A DNA stretch of 64,000 nt, taken from contig NZ_CP048795.1 in NCBI RefSeq assembly GCF_011006175.1, positions 248,001 through 312,000 on the forward strand, read 5' to 3'. Origin of the DNA: Hydrogenobacter sp. T-8. Its GTDB lineage: Bacteria; Aquificota; Aquificia; Aquificales; Aquificaceae. Below, piece after piece: positions 8,683 through 16,629 of this stretch. Both the position numbers and the translations under genes were made by a program. The notes beneath the pieces were generated by a model. The model did no database searches. It saw nothing but the letters and a program-made list of their open reading frames with translations, and was not told the origin of the DNA. How positions within the stretch are numbered: the first letter of the stretch is position 1; the number at the start of each line of letters is the position of its first letter.

Positions 8683-9192
8683 ATGGACAGAAGAGGTTTT
8701 TTTAAGTGGATTTCTTTGTTTACTTCTGTGCCTTTGATAAACAAATTTGCACAAGCATCGCCACAGAAACTTGATATGTCACAGGTCAAAAAAGATGCGG
8801 AGATAGGTGTTGTTTATCACTGTGATTTTCCTCAGGAGGATAGGTTTAGAACCATGCTTAGAAATATAGGGAATCATCTTTCTGTTTACGACTTCAATCC
8901 TATGAAAATAAAGATTGTGGTAGTAGCCCACGGACCCGGAGTAAAGTTTTTCATGAAGGACCTCTCAGGCACTCCTTGGGAAAAGGAATCTATAAAACTT
9001 CAAGAACTTTACGAGGAGGAGAAATCCCTTTCCACATATGGAGTTGAATATCTTATTTGTAATATAACCCTCCAAAGGTTGAGGCTTGATGCTAATAAAC
9101 TGCACGAATTCACAAAGATAGTTCCCTCTGGCGTTGGGATGATAGGGCATCTTCAGGCAGTTGAGCGGTTTGCCTACATAAAGGTTCAGTAG
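8683..9192 (+). CDS. Tat-exported DsrE-family protein
   Basis: 169 aa. It begins MDRRGFFKWISLFTS, where RRGFFK fits the twin-arginine motif, followed by a hydrophobic stretch and a likely cleavage near AQAS (residues 23-26). The mature part is DsrE/F-like, with VVYHCDFPQEDRF and the strand KIVVVAHGPGVKFF; one Cys lies in EYLICNITLQRL. The family is linked to sulfur transfer or sulfur sensing in sulfur oxidisers. A strong AAGGAGGTG lies upstream and the gene is alone, converging on nfu with a 1-bp gap. Export fits a periplasmic sulfur-related role, but no partner is adjacent. Confidence 0.75.
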   Translation: MDRRGFFKWISLFTSVPLINKFAQASPQKLDMSQVKKDAEIGVVYHCDFPQEDRFRTMLRNIGNHLSVYDFNPMKIKIVVVAHGPGVKFFMKDLSGTPWEKESIKLQELYEEEKSLSTYGVEYLICNITLQRLRLDANKLHEFTKIVPSGVGMIGHLQAVERFAYIKVQ

Positions 9193-9193
9193 T

Positions 9194-9457
9194 TCAGAAT
9201 CCAAAGGTCATAGGAATATCCATGTTCACATCCTTGACCTCTTTTATTTCTGGGAACTTGTTTTTGAGGGCTCTCTCTATGCCTGCCTTTAGTGTAAGCA
9301 CAGACATACCACAGCCTGAGCAAGCTCCCACCATTCTCACAAGCACAGTGCCATCTTCTTTTATGTCTACAAGTTCAACATCTCCACCATCAAACCTAAG
9401 AGCTGGTCTTATTTCATCAAGAACAGCCTCTACCTCTTCCCAAGTTGGCATTGCCAT
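9194..9457 (-). CDS. NifU C-terminal-domain Fe-S scaffold (Nfu)
   Basis: 87 aa single-domain Nfu protein. It starts MAMPTWEEVEAVLDEIRPALRF and has the cluster-binding CxxC as ACSGCGMS around residues 45-48. Such proteins carry a labile [4Fe-4S] cluster between two subunits and deliver it to targets. RBS AGGAGG precedes the start. It stands alone between dsrE and rimM. Length and motif are typical. Confidence 0.9.
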   Translation of the reverse strand: MAMPTWEEVEAVLDEIRPALRFDGGDVELVDIKEDGTVLVRMVGACSGCGMSVLTLKAGIERALKNKFPEIKEVKDVNMDIPMTFGF

Positions 9458-9494
9458 CTTCTTCCTCCTTTAAAAAGTATGTAGACTATAAAGT

Positions 9495-10022
9495 ATGCAG
9501 AGAGAAGAACCCATCAATGAGAAAAATCAATATGTAGTAATAGGTAAGGTGCTTGACACATACGGGCTTAGAGGCGAGCTAAAGGTGCAGACATATTTAG
9601 ACAAGAAGCATTGGTCAAAGATAAAAAGGGTTTTTCTAAAGCGTAAGGGTGGGGAGTATGTGCCTTTTGTTGTGGAATACTCAAAACCACATGGAAAGGA
9701 CTATTTAATATTGAGGTTTGAGGGTTTTAAAAGGCTTGAAGAAGTAGAGCCCTTTAGTGGAGCGAAGATTTTTCTGCCTAAGGGTGAGCTTCCAAAGAGG
9801 AAAAGGGGAGAATACTACTACTTTGAGCTTGAGGGCTTGGAGGTTTTTACGGAAAGTGGAAGGCATATGGGAAGGGTTTCAGGGGTTGTGGAACAAAAGC
9901 CCTATGACCTTTTGGAGATAGACGAAGGGAGGCTCTACATACCCTTTGTGTCCGCACTGGTCAAGGATATAAAGTTGGAGGAAGGAAAGCTAATAGTGAG
10001 CGATATCTTGGCAGAACTCTAA
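9495..10022 (+). CDS. rimM: 16S rRNA processing protein RimM
   Basis: 175 aa, normal for RimM. The N-terminal domain has VIGKVLDTYGLRGELKVQ and the C-terminal PRC-barrel has VVEQKPYDLLEIDEGR and IPFVSALVKDIKL. RimM assists maturation of the 30S head by binding S19. In many bacteria it neighbours trmD and rpsP; here trmD lies about 29 kb away. It overlaps the convergent lpd gene by 4 bp. Confidence 0.95.
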   Translation: MQREEPINEKNQYVVIGKVLDTYGLRGELKVQTYLDKKHWSKIKRVFLKRKGGEYVPFVVEYSKPHGKDYLILRFEGFKRLEEVEPFSGAKIFLPKGELPKRKRGEYYYFELEGLEVFTESGRHMGRVSGVVEQKPYDLLEIDEGRLYIPFVSALVKDIKLEEGKLIVSDILAEL

Positions 10023-11410
10023 TGCCTTTTTGCCCAGGTTATGGGTCCAAAGTGCACTTCCATGCCTGCTTGAACTATGGACTCTGAGAGAGAGGGATGA
10101 GAATACATGGCTTTTGAAAGAAAGTCCACTCCAAGGTCTGCCTTCATGAGGTGCAATACTTGGTGGAGAAGCTCTCCCGCATGTGGACCAAGTATATGAC
10201 AACCCAATATCTTTCCATCTTCGCTTGCCACAAGCCTTACAAAGCCTTCGTTTTCTCCGTCATCCATAGCCTTCGGATTGGGAACAAAGGATACCACGCC
10301 TACCCTTACCTCATAGCCTTCTTCTTCCGCTTGGTCTTCTGTAAGACCCACACTGGCGATTTCATAGGCGGAGTAAATTATCTTAGGAACTAGCCCTTCG
10401 TTTCTAACCATGTCTCTGTCTCCGAGCATGTGGCTTATGGCAACCTTCGCCTCATACATGGACTTGTGAGCGAGCATCAAAGGAGAAGTTATATCTCCAC
10501 AGGCGTATATGTTGGGGATGTTTGTTTGACAAAACTGGTTTACCTTTACAAAGCCTCTGGAGTCTTTTTCAATACCTAACTGTTCAAGACCTATGCCTTC
10601 CGTGTTGGGCTTTCTTCCTACACCAAGCAGGATAAGGTCTGCTTGAACTTCAGAGTCATCGGAAAGAAAAGCCTTCACCTGCGAGCCTGATACCCCCCAG
10701 CCTTTGAGCGTGGTTTTGAGCCTTATATCTACACCTATCTTCCTTAGCTTTCTGGCAAGATAGCGAGAGGACTCTTCTGGTATGTCTGGAGTAGGTAAAA
10801 GTCTGTCTTTTAGCTCCACCAAGACCACCTCAGAGCCATACATCCTAAATATGTAGGCAAACTCCACGCCCACCGCACCACCACCTAATATAAGGATTCT
10901 CCTTGGGAAGTCCTCCAAAGACCATATTTGGTCTGTGTCAAAGATATATCTTCCGTCGGGCACTAGGTTGCCAACAGAGGTTGTAGATGACCCAGTAGCC
11001 AAAAGTATATACTTTGCCTTAAGCTCAACCCCTTCGGGCTCAACCACTACAATATTAGCGTCTTTGAGGATGCCTTTGCCATAGAATATGGGAATCTTTA
11101 GATGCTCCGCAAACTTTTTAAAGTTTTCTCTTATAGTGAGCACCACCCTGTCCCTTCCCTTTTTGAGTGCTTGCATGTTTAGGTCATAGCCCTTGAGAGA
11201 TATTCCATACTCTGGAAGCCTTTGAAATTTATCCAACATATAAGCACCATGCCTCATATACTTGGAGGGTATGCACCCTCTGTTTAGACAGTTTCCTCCC
11301 ACCGTTTCTGGACTTAGCTCCACAAGGGCAACCTTCATACCTCTTCTGTGTGCGTATAGTGCACCCTCATAGCCACCACTACCTGCACCCACAATGACAA
11401 GGTCATACAT
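10019..11410 (-). CDS. lpdA: Dihydrolipoamide dehydrogenase-family flavoprotein
   Basis: 463 aa class I pyridine nucleotide-disulfide oxidoreductase. It shows the FAD motif VGAGSGGYEGA, the redox disulfide GGNCLNRGCIPSK, the NAD motif LILGGGAVGVEFA, a second FAD motif YACGDITSP and the C-terminal His-Glu pair in SHPSLSES. The His-Glu pair and the lack of extra metal cysteines favour dihydrolipoamide dehydrogenase over mercuric reductase. In sulfur-oxidising Aquificales it could serve a glycine-cleavage or 2-oxoacid complex, or the lipoate-binding proteins of the sHdr pathway; none is encoded here. It overlaps a small upstream ORF by 8 bp. Confidence 0.85.
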   Translation of the reverse strand: MYDLVIVGAGSGGYEGALYAHRRGMKVALVELSPETVGGNCLNRGCIPSKYMRHGAYMLDKFQRLPEYGISLKGYDLNMQALKKGRDRVVLTIRENFKKFAEHLKIPIFYGKGILKDANIVVVEPEGVELKAKYILLATGSSTTSVGNLVPDGRYIFDTDQIWSLEDFPRRILILGGGAVGVEFAYIFRMYGSEVVLVELKDRLLPTPDIPEESSRYLARKLRKIGVDIRLKTTLKGWGVSGSQVKAFLSDDSEVQADLILLGVGRKPNTEGIGLEQLGIEKDSRGFVKVNQFCQTNIPNIYACGDITSPLMLAHKSMYEAKVAISHMLGDRDMVRNEGLVPKIIYSAYEIASVGLTEDQAEEEGYEVRVGVVSFVPNPKAMDDGENEGFVRLVASEDGKILGCHILGPHAGELLHQVLHLMKADLGVDFLSKAMYSHPSLSESIVQAGMEVHFGPITWAKRH

Positions 11411-11705
11411 CTCTTTTTTTCCTCCTTTCTTTGTAAACCGTCTGTCTGCATTGCCTTATTATGGCTTTGTATTTGTAGTATACGGAGGGGACTTTTATAG
11501 GAAGTCCGTAATACCTCTCAAGCAAGAGCATTATGTCCTCTGTGGTGGTGTATTTGTGGTTTCTTATTATGCTTTTTATGTATTTTACTATGCGCGTTTC
11601 CTTCATGTGCTTGAGATATTTTAACAGGCATAGCCTTAAGACTGGATGAGCTTTGTCATTGTATGTAGAGGGGTTCAGAAATAAAGTCTCATGGATATGA
11701 CTCAA
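11403..11705 (-). CDS. Hypothetical small basic protein
   Basis: 100 aa ORF with a TTG start, lysine- and tyrosine-rich, containing HMKETRIVKYIKSIIRN and LLLERYYGLPIKVPS. I recognise no family. It overlaps lpd by 8 bp in the usual coupled manner of this genome. Its 5' end overlaps the divergent membrane-protein gene by 15 bp, so one of the two starts may lie further in. Composition looks like real coding sequence: few rare codons, helical pattern, no low-complexity repeats. Confidence 0.5.
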   Translation of the reverse strand: MSHIHETLFLNPSTYNDKAHPVLRLCLLKYLKHMKETRIVKYIKSIIRNHKYTTTEDIMLLLERYYGLPIKVPSVYYKYKAIIRQCRQTVYKERRKKRDV

Positions 11706-12251
11706 GAGCAGTGGGATTTTGTTAACCTGCTTGTAATAGTGGCGAGGTTTGTTCAGGTTTTTGGCTTCTTCTTTGCCATACTTATGCTTATAAAAGAGTT
11801 CCCTCTTGGGTACACCTTTCTCGTTTTTGCCATAAACCTTGTAGGCTTCTTTGTTATACTGACGGGCATTCTTATAAAGATTTTCTCACTGCCAGAAGTG
11901 CTCATAGCGGACATAATTATCATCGCCCTAAGCATTGCCATATTTTTGAAAGCCTACAAGGTAAAAAAACTAAAAGAGAAGTTTCCTCCACCTCCTAAGC
12001 CCTTCACTCGTTGTCCAGTATGCGGTAGCTTTATAGACCCAAAAGGGAACTATTGCGTGCTTATGGATAGCAAAAGCCTTCTCTACTTTGACATAAGAGA
12101 GCATATGGAATCTTTTATAAAAAACCCACAGCTTTATAAAATATCAAAGGAAATAAACTACGACGGTGTAAAGAAGGTTTGTATAAACAAGGAAGAAGGA
12201 TGGATAGTATGGGGGCAAAGCCCCCGCGAGGTTATTTCACAAAATCCTTGA
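11691..12251 (+). CDS. Small membrane protein with zinc-ribbon-like CPVC motif
   Basis: 186 aa. Three hydrophobic segments lie roughly at residues 10-32, 35-62 and 65-90. A cytosolic tail follows, with KPFTRCPVCGSFIDPKGNYC, a possible zinc site made of C-x2-C plus a later Cys. Function unknown. The start is uncertain: ATG at 11691 or ATG at 11697, neither with a clear RBS. The 3' end overlaps the convergent superoxide dismutase gene by 20 bp and encodes a very stable hairpin. Confidence 0.7.
   Translation: MDMTQEQWDFVNLLVIVARFVQVFGFFFAILMLIKEFPLGYTFLVFAINLVGFFVILTGILIKIFSLPEVLIADIIIIALSIAIFLKAYKVKKLKEKFPPPPKPFTRCPVCGSFIDPKGNYCVLMDSKSLLYFDIREHMESFIKNPQLYKISKEINYDGVKKVCINKEEGWIVWGQSPREVISQNP
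12211..12225. terminator. GC-rich hairpin at convergent gene ends
   Basis: GGGGGC, a 3-base AAA loop and GCCCCC form a perfect 6-bp stem. It lies inside the last codons of the membrane-protein gene and just past the stop of the convergent sod gene. No T-tract follows on either strand, so Rho-independent termination is uncertain; it may only protect 3' ends. Confidence 0.4.
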
Positions 12252-12867
12252 GGGCTTCATAAGCCTTCATAGCCTTTTCAAACCTTTCGTTTATAACTTC
12301 CCAGTTTAGGTTCTGGAGGAAGGCGTCAATGTAAGGAGGTCTCTTGTTCTTTTGGTCCACATAGTAGGCGTGTTCATAGGTGTCAAGAACTATGATAGGG
12401 ATAAGCCCTGTATAGTTGTAAACATTGTGAGCATCAAGACCGTTTACCACAAGCCTGCCAGAGAATATATCAAGTCCGAGGATAGCCCAACCTCTGAAGG
12501 CTATACCTGTTGCCTTTATCTCCTGAATACAGGCATCCCATGAGCCAAAGTCTTCTTCTACCTTCTTTTTGAGGGCTTCTGAAGGCTGTCCCTTTGCACC
12601 AAGATGACCAAAATAAAGCTCGTGAAGGACAACGCCCATGTAGTTGAAGGTTTCCTCCACCTTTAGCTCTCTGAACTCGGAATAGTTCTGGTTTGCTTTG
12701 CTTCTGTCAGAGAAGTTAAGGTCTGCGAGCTTTTCTTGGATCTCATTGTATTTAGTCACATAGCCCTTATAGTGGGCTTCAAAGTGGGGTTCAATCTGCT
12801 CGTTGGAAATGCCATTTAGGTTTGAAGGCTTAAGATGGTTCTTTGGTTCTACCTTATGCACAGGCAT
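12232..12867 (-). CDS. sodA: Fe/Mn superoxide dismutase
   Basis: 211 aa, normal length. The metal site is visible as HFEAHYKGYV (first His ligand), the helix with MGVVLHELYFGHLG (second His) and the C-terminal DTYEHAYYVD (Asp and His ligands). Converts superoxide to hydrogen peroxide and oxygen, cytoplasmic (no signal peptide). RBS GGAGGTGAAC lies before the ATG, and a perfect TATAAT is found about 35 bp upstream on the minus strand. Metal (Fe, Mn or cambialistic) cannot be assigned by eye. Confidence 0.92.
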   Translation of the reverse strand: MPVHKVEPKNHLKPSNLNGISNEQIEPHFEAHYKGYVTKYNEIQEKLADLNFSDRSKANQNYSEFRELKVEETFNYMGVVLHELYFGHLGAKGQPSEALKKKVEEDFGSWDACIQEIKATGIAFRGWAILGLDIFSGRLVVNGLDAHNVYNYTGLIPIIVLDTYEHAYYVDQKNKRPPYIDAFLQNLNWEVINERFEKAMKAYEALKDFVK

Positions 12868-12934
12868 AGTTCACCTCCTTAGTGAGTTTTAACCAATTAT
12901 AATTCTCTCAGGAGCTCCTTTTCTATGAGAAAGC

Positions 12935-13369
12935 TCAATGTCCATGTTTATGCATGTGCCCACCCATGCCCTTTCTTACAGGCGCTTGGACTTTGACCTC
13001 TCCAGACTTTTCAAACTTGAGGGTAAGCTCAACTGTATCGCCTTCTTTGAGAGGCTTCTTGAGGTTTATAAGCATTACGTGAAGACCACCGGGCTTTAGT
13101 TCTACTTTCCCACCTGCGGGAATCTCTATAGCTTTCACCCTTCTCATCTTGCCTTCCACGGTTTCATGAAGTTCTGTTATCTCAGAAACATTGTTAGACG
13201 CATCCACGAGCTTGTCCGCTTCTTTCCCCTTGTTCTCTATAACCATGTAGGCAGCGGACATCTTAGAGGTAGGAGGAACTTCTCGCACCCATGCGTCCTT
13301 TACTTCAATCTTGGGTTGGGCAAGGCTAAGTCCTACCAAGAAAAGGCTTCCAAAAAGAACTTTTCTCAT
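12935..13369 (-). CDS. Periplasmic copper chaperone PCu(A)C family
   Basis: 144 aa with a Sec signal (MRKVLFGSLFLVGLSLAQ). The mature domain has VKDAWVREVPPTSKMSAAYM, then the copper ligands in ELHETVEGKMRRV and GGLHVMLINLKKPL (His and Met residues), and a His/Met-rich tail GGHMHKHGH that can bind extra copper. PCuAC proteins deliver Cu(I) to the CuA site of cytochrome oxidase. No oxidase or Sco gene is in the window. Good RBS (GGAGGTAAAGCC). Confidence 0.9.
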   Translation of the reverse strand: MRKVLFGSLFLVGLSLAQPKIEVKDAWVREVPPTSKMSAAYMVIENKGKEADKLVDASNNVSEITELHETVEGKMRRVKAIEIPAGGKVELKPGGLHVMLINLKKPLKEGDTVELTLKFEKSGEVKVQAPVRKGMGGHMHKHGH

Positions 13370-13434
13370 GGCTTTACCTCCTAAGTGAATTTAAAGACAA
13401 TTTTAAGGTGGTTTTCATGAAAAGTCAATGAAAG

Positions 13435-13508
13435 CCAGCCCGGCGGGAGTCGAACCCGCAACCTTGGGATCCGTAGTCCCACGCTCTATCCAGTTGAGCT
13501 ACGGGCCG
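13435..13508 (-). tRNA. tRNA-Arg (anticodon ACG)
   Basis: 74 nt folds as a full cloverleaf on the minus strand. The acceptor is CGGCCCG with CGGGCTG (one G-U), the D arm is GCTC with GAGC, the anticodon stem TGGGA with TCCCA encloses CTACGGA (anticodon ACG, read ICG), and the T arm GCGGG with CCCGC encloses TTCGACT. The discriminator is G and CCA is not encoded. It lies between the PCuAC and decarboxylase genes. Confidence 0.95.
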
Positions 13509-13531
13509 TTTGGTATATATTATATGCCATA

Positions 13532-14704
13532 ATGCTAAAAGAAACCATAGACCCCTTGTCTTTGCAATACGAAAATACCCGCAGGTATTTTACGGAGTTC
13601 ATCTCCCAAAGAGAGCATCTGCTTCCTTACCTAAAGCCACAGAAAACCCCTCTGCTACTTATGGACCTTCAGGGTATAAAAAGCAGATATATAGAGGTAA
13701 AGTATCACTTTTCTCAGTTTAAGGTTTACTATGCGGTAAAGGCTAACGACCATGTGGACATTCTTAAGACCCTTGCGGAGCTTGGCTCTGGTTTTGAGGT
13801 GGCTTCTTCAGAGGAGCTAAAAAAAGTCTTAGAGCTTGGAGTAAAGCCAGAAAGGATAATCTCCAGCAATCCTGTAAAGCCTATGGACTTTATAGCCTAT
13901 GCCTACGAGAAGGGGATAAACAGGTTCGTAGTGGACTCTTTCACAGAGGTAGAGAAGCTGACAAAGACAGCTCCAAGGTCAAGGGTATACGCAAGGCTTG
14001 TGGTTCCCAACGAGGGGAGCGACTGGCCTCTTTCAAAGAAGTTTGGTGTGGATGTGGATACAGCCCTTGACATATTGGAATATGCCCAGAGCAAAGGTCT
14101 TATTCCTTACGGTATCACCTTCCATGTGGGGTCTCAGTGCAACAACTTTAGAAACTGGCTCATAGGTATAAAGAAAGCCAGCGAGCTTTGGCAGAAGGCA
14201 AAACTCAGAGGTCTGAGACTTCAGATGCTAAACATGGGTGGTGGTTTGCCAGTGAGGTATACCTACGAAGCCCTTAGGATAGAAGATATAGCTTACTATG
14301 TAAAGGGGCTACTTCAGAAGTTTATGCCTTCACTTCCCCATGAGCTTCAAATAGAGCCGGGCAGGGGTATAGTGGGAGACCAAGGCATTATGGTTTGTAG
14401 GGTTATAGGAAAGGCTAAGAGGGGCGAGGAAAACTGGCTTTACATAGACACGGGAGTCTTCAACGGTCTTGCGGAAGCCCTCGGAGGTATAAGGTATCCC
14501 TTCTACCTTGAAAGAGATGGAGAGCTAAAGGAGTGGACAATAGGTGGTGTTTCTTGCGATAGCATGGATGTGGTTGCACGCATGGTGCCACTGCCTGAGC
14601 CAGAAGTGGGTGATTATCTTTACATTCTCTCTGCAGGAGCTTACACCACCGTATACGCTGCGGAGTTTAACGGCTTTCCTGAGCCTGAGGTTCTGTGTCT
14701 TTGA
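13532..14704 (+). CDS. Fold-III PLP decarboxylase (ornithine/lysine/diaminopimelate type)
   Basis: 390 aa. The PLP lysine is in FKVYYAVKANDH (K70), followed by GSGFEVASSEEL, the GITFHVGSQ segment, MGGGLPV, IEPGRGIVGD and the C-terminal active-site loop GVSCDSMDVV with the catalytic Cys. The alanine-racemase-like barrel and the C-terminal beta domain are complete. Length and CDSxD favour an ornithine/lysine decarboxylase for polyamine synthesis over LysA, but carboxynorspermidine decarboxylase is also possible. Thermophilic Aquificales make long and branched polyamines. The gene stands alone, 23 bp past the divergent tRNA, and its 3' end overlaps the next gene by 38 bp. Confidence 0.8.
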   Translation: MLKETIDPLSLQYENTRRYFTEFISQREHLLPYLKPQKTPLLLMDLQGIKSRYIEVKYHFSQFKVYYAVKANDHVDILKTLAELGSGFEVASSEELKKVLELGVKPERIISSNPVKPMDFIAYAYEKGINRFVVDSFTEVEKLTKTAPRSRVYARLVVPNEGSDWPLSKKFGVDVDTALDILEYAQSKGLIPYGITFHVGSQCNNFRNWLIGIKKASELWQKAKLRGLRLQMLNMGGGLPVRYTYEALRIEDIAYYVKGLLQKFMPSLPHELQIEPGRGIVGDQGIMVCRVIGKAKRGEENWLYIDTGVFNGLAEALGGIRYPFYLERDGELKEWTIGGVSCDSMDVVARMVPLPEPEVGDYLYILSAGAYTTVYAAEFNGFPEPEVLCL

Positions 14705-15509
14705 AGCTCAAAGATACAGTCCCATCTGTATTACTGCTCACATACACCCATGCTCTGATTAAAGGCTTGAAAAATTCAGTAAAGACCTTGTCAAGGGCAG
14801 GTGCATTAAGCAAGAGGAGGGCATCTTCAGCAAGCCTAAGTAGGTATTCCGCTTCCTTGGCTGGTATTACCTCTCTGTAACCCATAAAGATTATATGAGG
14901 GTTCATATAGAAGGCATCTCTCAAACCCTCCTCAAAGGTATCCACATCAACACCTACCTCCCTCTGAACCACTAGGGATTGCCCGTGTCTAAGTAAGAAG
15001 GTCAGAGGAGCTTCCAGGATAAAAATAACTTTGCTGTAGTTATCACATACATTCTGCAGAAGGGAGTATATGAAGGTGTTTACGAGGATATGTTTTTTCC
15101 CCTGAAAGAGAAGGACACCAGAGCTGTATAGCCTTATTATCTCCTCCAGCTTGCTAACTGCGTTTCTATCTGGGCAGAGTTTGCTAAGGGGTGGTATGTG
15201 GTAAGGAGTTTTTAATATATAGACCACATAGCTACCCCTTTGGGTTATATACTTTACCCTGAACCTACCCACATTTTGAAGACCAAAGGAGAACATGCCC
15301 TCTTTTCCAAGTGGTCCAAGTGCAAAGGGTGTGTGGCTTCTAAGGGCTACCAGTGTATCCCTTATATCCTCAGGGGTGAGAAGGGTATCTGAAACTTTTA
15401 GAAGTTTCTGCCCCCTCTTCTCTGTTATAAAGGCTTTTGGCACAAGGTATACCTCCCTTATGTCTTCGCTGGCACTCAAATAGTTGATTATATGCGGTGC
15501 GTAATTCAT
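14667..15509 (-). CDS. Degenerate PilT-like ATPase paralogue
   Basis: 280 aa. The N-terminal part (LLTPEDIRDTLVAL, GMFSFGLQNVGRFRVKYITQRG) matches the PilT PAS-like domain. REVGVDVDTFEEGLRDAFYMNPHIIFMG matches the region of PilT/PilU ATPases around the Asp box and Walker B. The P-loop position reads SSGVLLFQGKKHILVN and has no GxxxxGK[ST], and the Walker B Asp and Glu are not evident. It is also shorter than PilT (about 350-370 aa). A regulatory or structural role in pilus machinery, without ATP hydrolysis, is an inference. No other pilus gene lies here. Confidence 0.65.
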   Translation of the reverse strand: MNYAPHIINYLSASEDIREVYLVPKAFITEKRGQKLLKVSDTLLTPEDIRDTLVALRSHTPFALGPLGKEGMFSFGLQNVGRFRVKYITQRGSYVVYILKTPYHIPPLSKLCPDRNAVSKLEEIIRLYSSGVLLFQGKKHILVNTFIYSLLQNVCDNYSKVIFILEAPLTFLLRHGQSLVVQREVGVDVDTFEEGLRDAFYMNPHIIFMGYREVIPAKEAEYLLRLAEDALLLLNAPALDKVFTEFFKPLIRAWVYVSSNTDGTVSLSFKDTEPQAQESR

Positions 15510-15591
15510 TGTAAAATCTCCTTGTTGACAATTCTCATAACCACTCCTTCACTAAGAGAATTATATTATGTCTAAAAGCCAGGAGGAAAAA

Positions 15592-16626
15592 ATGGCGGTA
15601 AAGGATATTATGGAAGCCCTCAGAGATGAGATGGTTAACAATTCAAGACTATCTGAGTTAGTTAAAGATATAAAGCTCATAGGAAGGACACTTGAGATAG
15701 TATACAGGCTACCTCAAAGGGGGCTTGAAGAGGATATCGTTGAAAAGACCAGAAATGCCCTTGAGAGGGTGCCAGATGTGGAAGATATAAAGGTTAGGTT
15801 TGTGGAGGACATTCCCGCACAGCCTGTTATGGGTGCGCCTGCCTTTACTCGCAGGAGGGTTCCTGGCATAAAGCACCTCATAGCGGTGGGAAGCGGAAAA
15901 GGTGGCGTGGGTAAGTCTACTGTTTCTGCAAACCTTGCCCTTGCTCTTTCAAAGCTCGGATACAGGGTTGGTCTTTTGGATGCGGACATATATGGACCCA
16001 GCATACCCACCATAATGGGCGTCAAGGGCGAGAGGGTGCATGTGGACGAAAACAATAGGATAATACCCATAGAAAAGTATGGAATAAAACTGCTTTCTAT
16101 AGGTTTTTTGCTCCCCTCCGAGGACACGCCCGTAATATGGCGGGGTCCAATGCTTATGAAAGCCCTTACGCAGTTTCTTTTTGATGTAAACTGGGGTGAA
16201 CTTGACTACCTTATACTTGACCTACCACCCGGAACAGGAGATGTTCAGCTGACACTTGCACAGAACGTGCATATGGGAGGTGCGGTGGTGGTCACCACCC
16301 CTCAGGATGTGGCTCTGGCAGATGTGAAAAAGGCGGTCGCCATGTTCAAAGAGGTTCAGATACCCGTTCTGGGTGTTATAGAAAATATGGCTTACTTTGT
16401 ATGTCCCGATAGTGGCAAGAAATATTACATCTTTGGAAAGGGTAGGGTGGCAGAGTTTGCCACCGCCTACGGGCTTAAGATACTCGGTTCAATACCCATT
16501 GACCCAGAGCTTGCGGAGACCTCTGACCTGGGAGTGCCGGTGGTGGAAAGCCACCCAGACTCAGACACTGCCAGAGCCTTTGTAAGCATAGCAAAGCTCA
16601 TAAGTGATATAACAGAAAGGAGGTAA
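15592..16626 (+). CDS. mrp: Mrp/ApbC-type P-loop Fe-S carrier ATPase
   Basis: About 344 aa. I chose the ATG at 15592 because AGGAGG lies 5 bp before it; an in-frame ATG at 15568 has no RBS. An N-terminal MIP18/DUF59 domain (residues 1-90) precedes the deviant Walker A GSGKGGVGKS near residue 100, DADIYGPSIP, and the DLPPGTGDVQLTLAQ switch. The usual C-terminal CxxC that bridges a [4Fe-4S] cluster between two subunits reads FVCPDSGKK, so only one Cys remains. It starts the operon with the NifS-like and QueH genes (3-bp gap). Fe-S transfer is the family role, but cluster binding here needs proof. Confidence 0.88.
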   Translation: MAVKDIMEALRDEMVNNSRLSELVKDIKLIGRTLEIVYRLPQRGLEEDIVEKTRNALERVPDVEDIKVRFVEDIPAQPVMGAPAFTRRRVPGIKHLIAVGSGKGGVGKSTVSANLALALSKLGYRVGLLDADIYGPSIPTIMGVKGERVHVDENNRIIPIEKYGIKLLSIGFLLPSEDTPVIWRGPMLMKALTQFLFDVNWGELDYLILDLPPGTGDVQLTLAQNVHMGGAVVVTTPQDVALADVKKAVAMFKEVQIPVLGVIENMAYFVCPDSGKKYYIFGKGRVAEFATAYGLKILGSIPIDPELAETSDLGVPVVESHPDSDTARAFVSIAKLISDITERR

Positions 16627-16629
16627 GAA

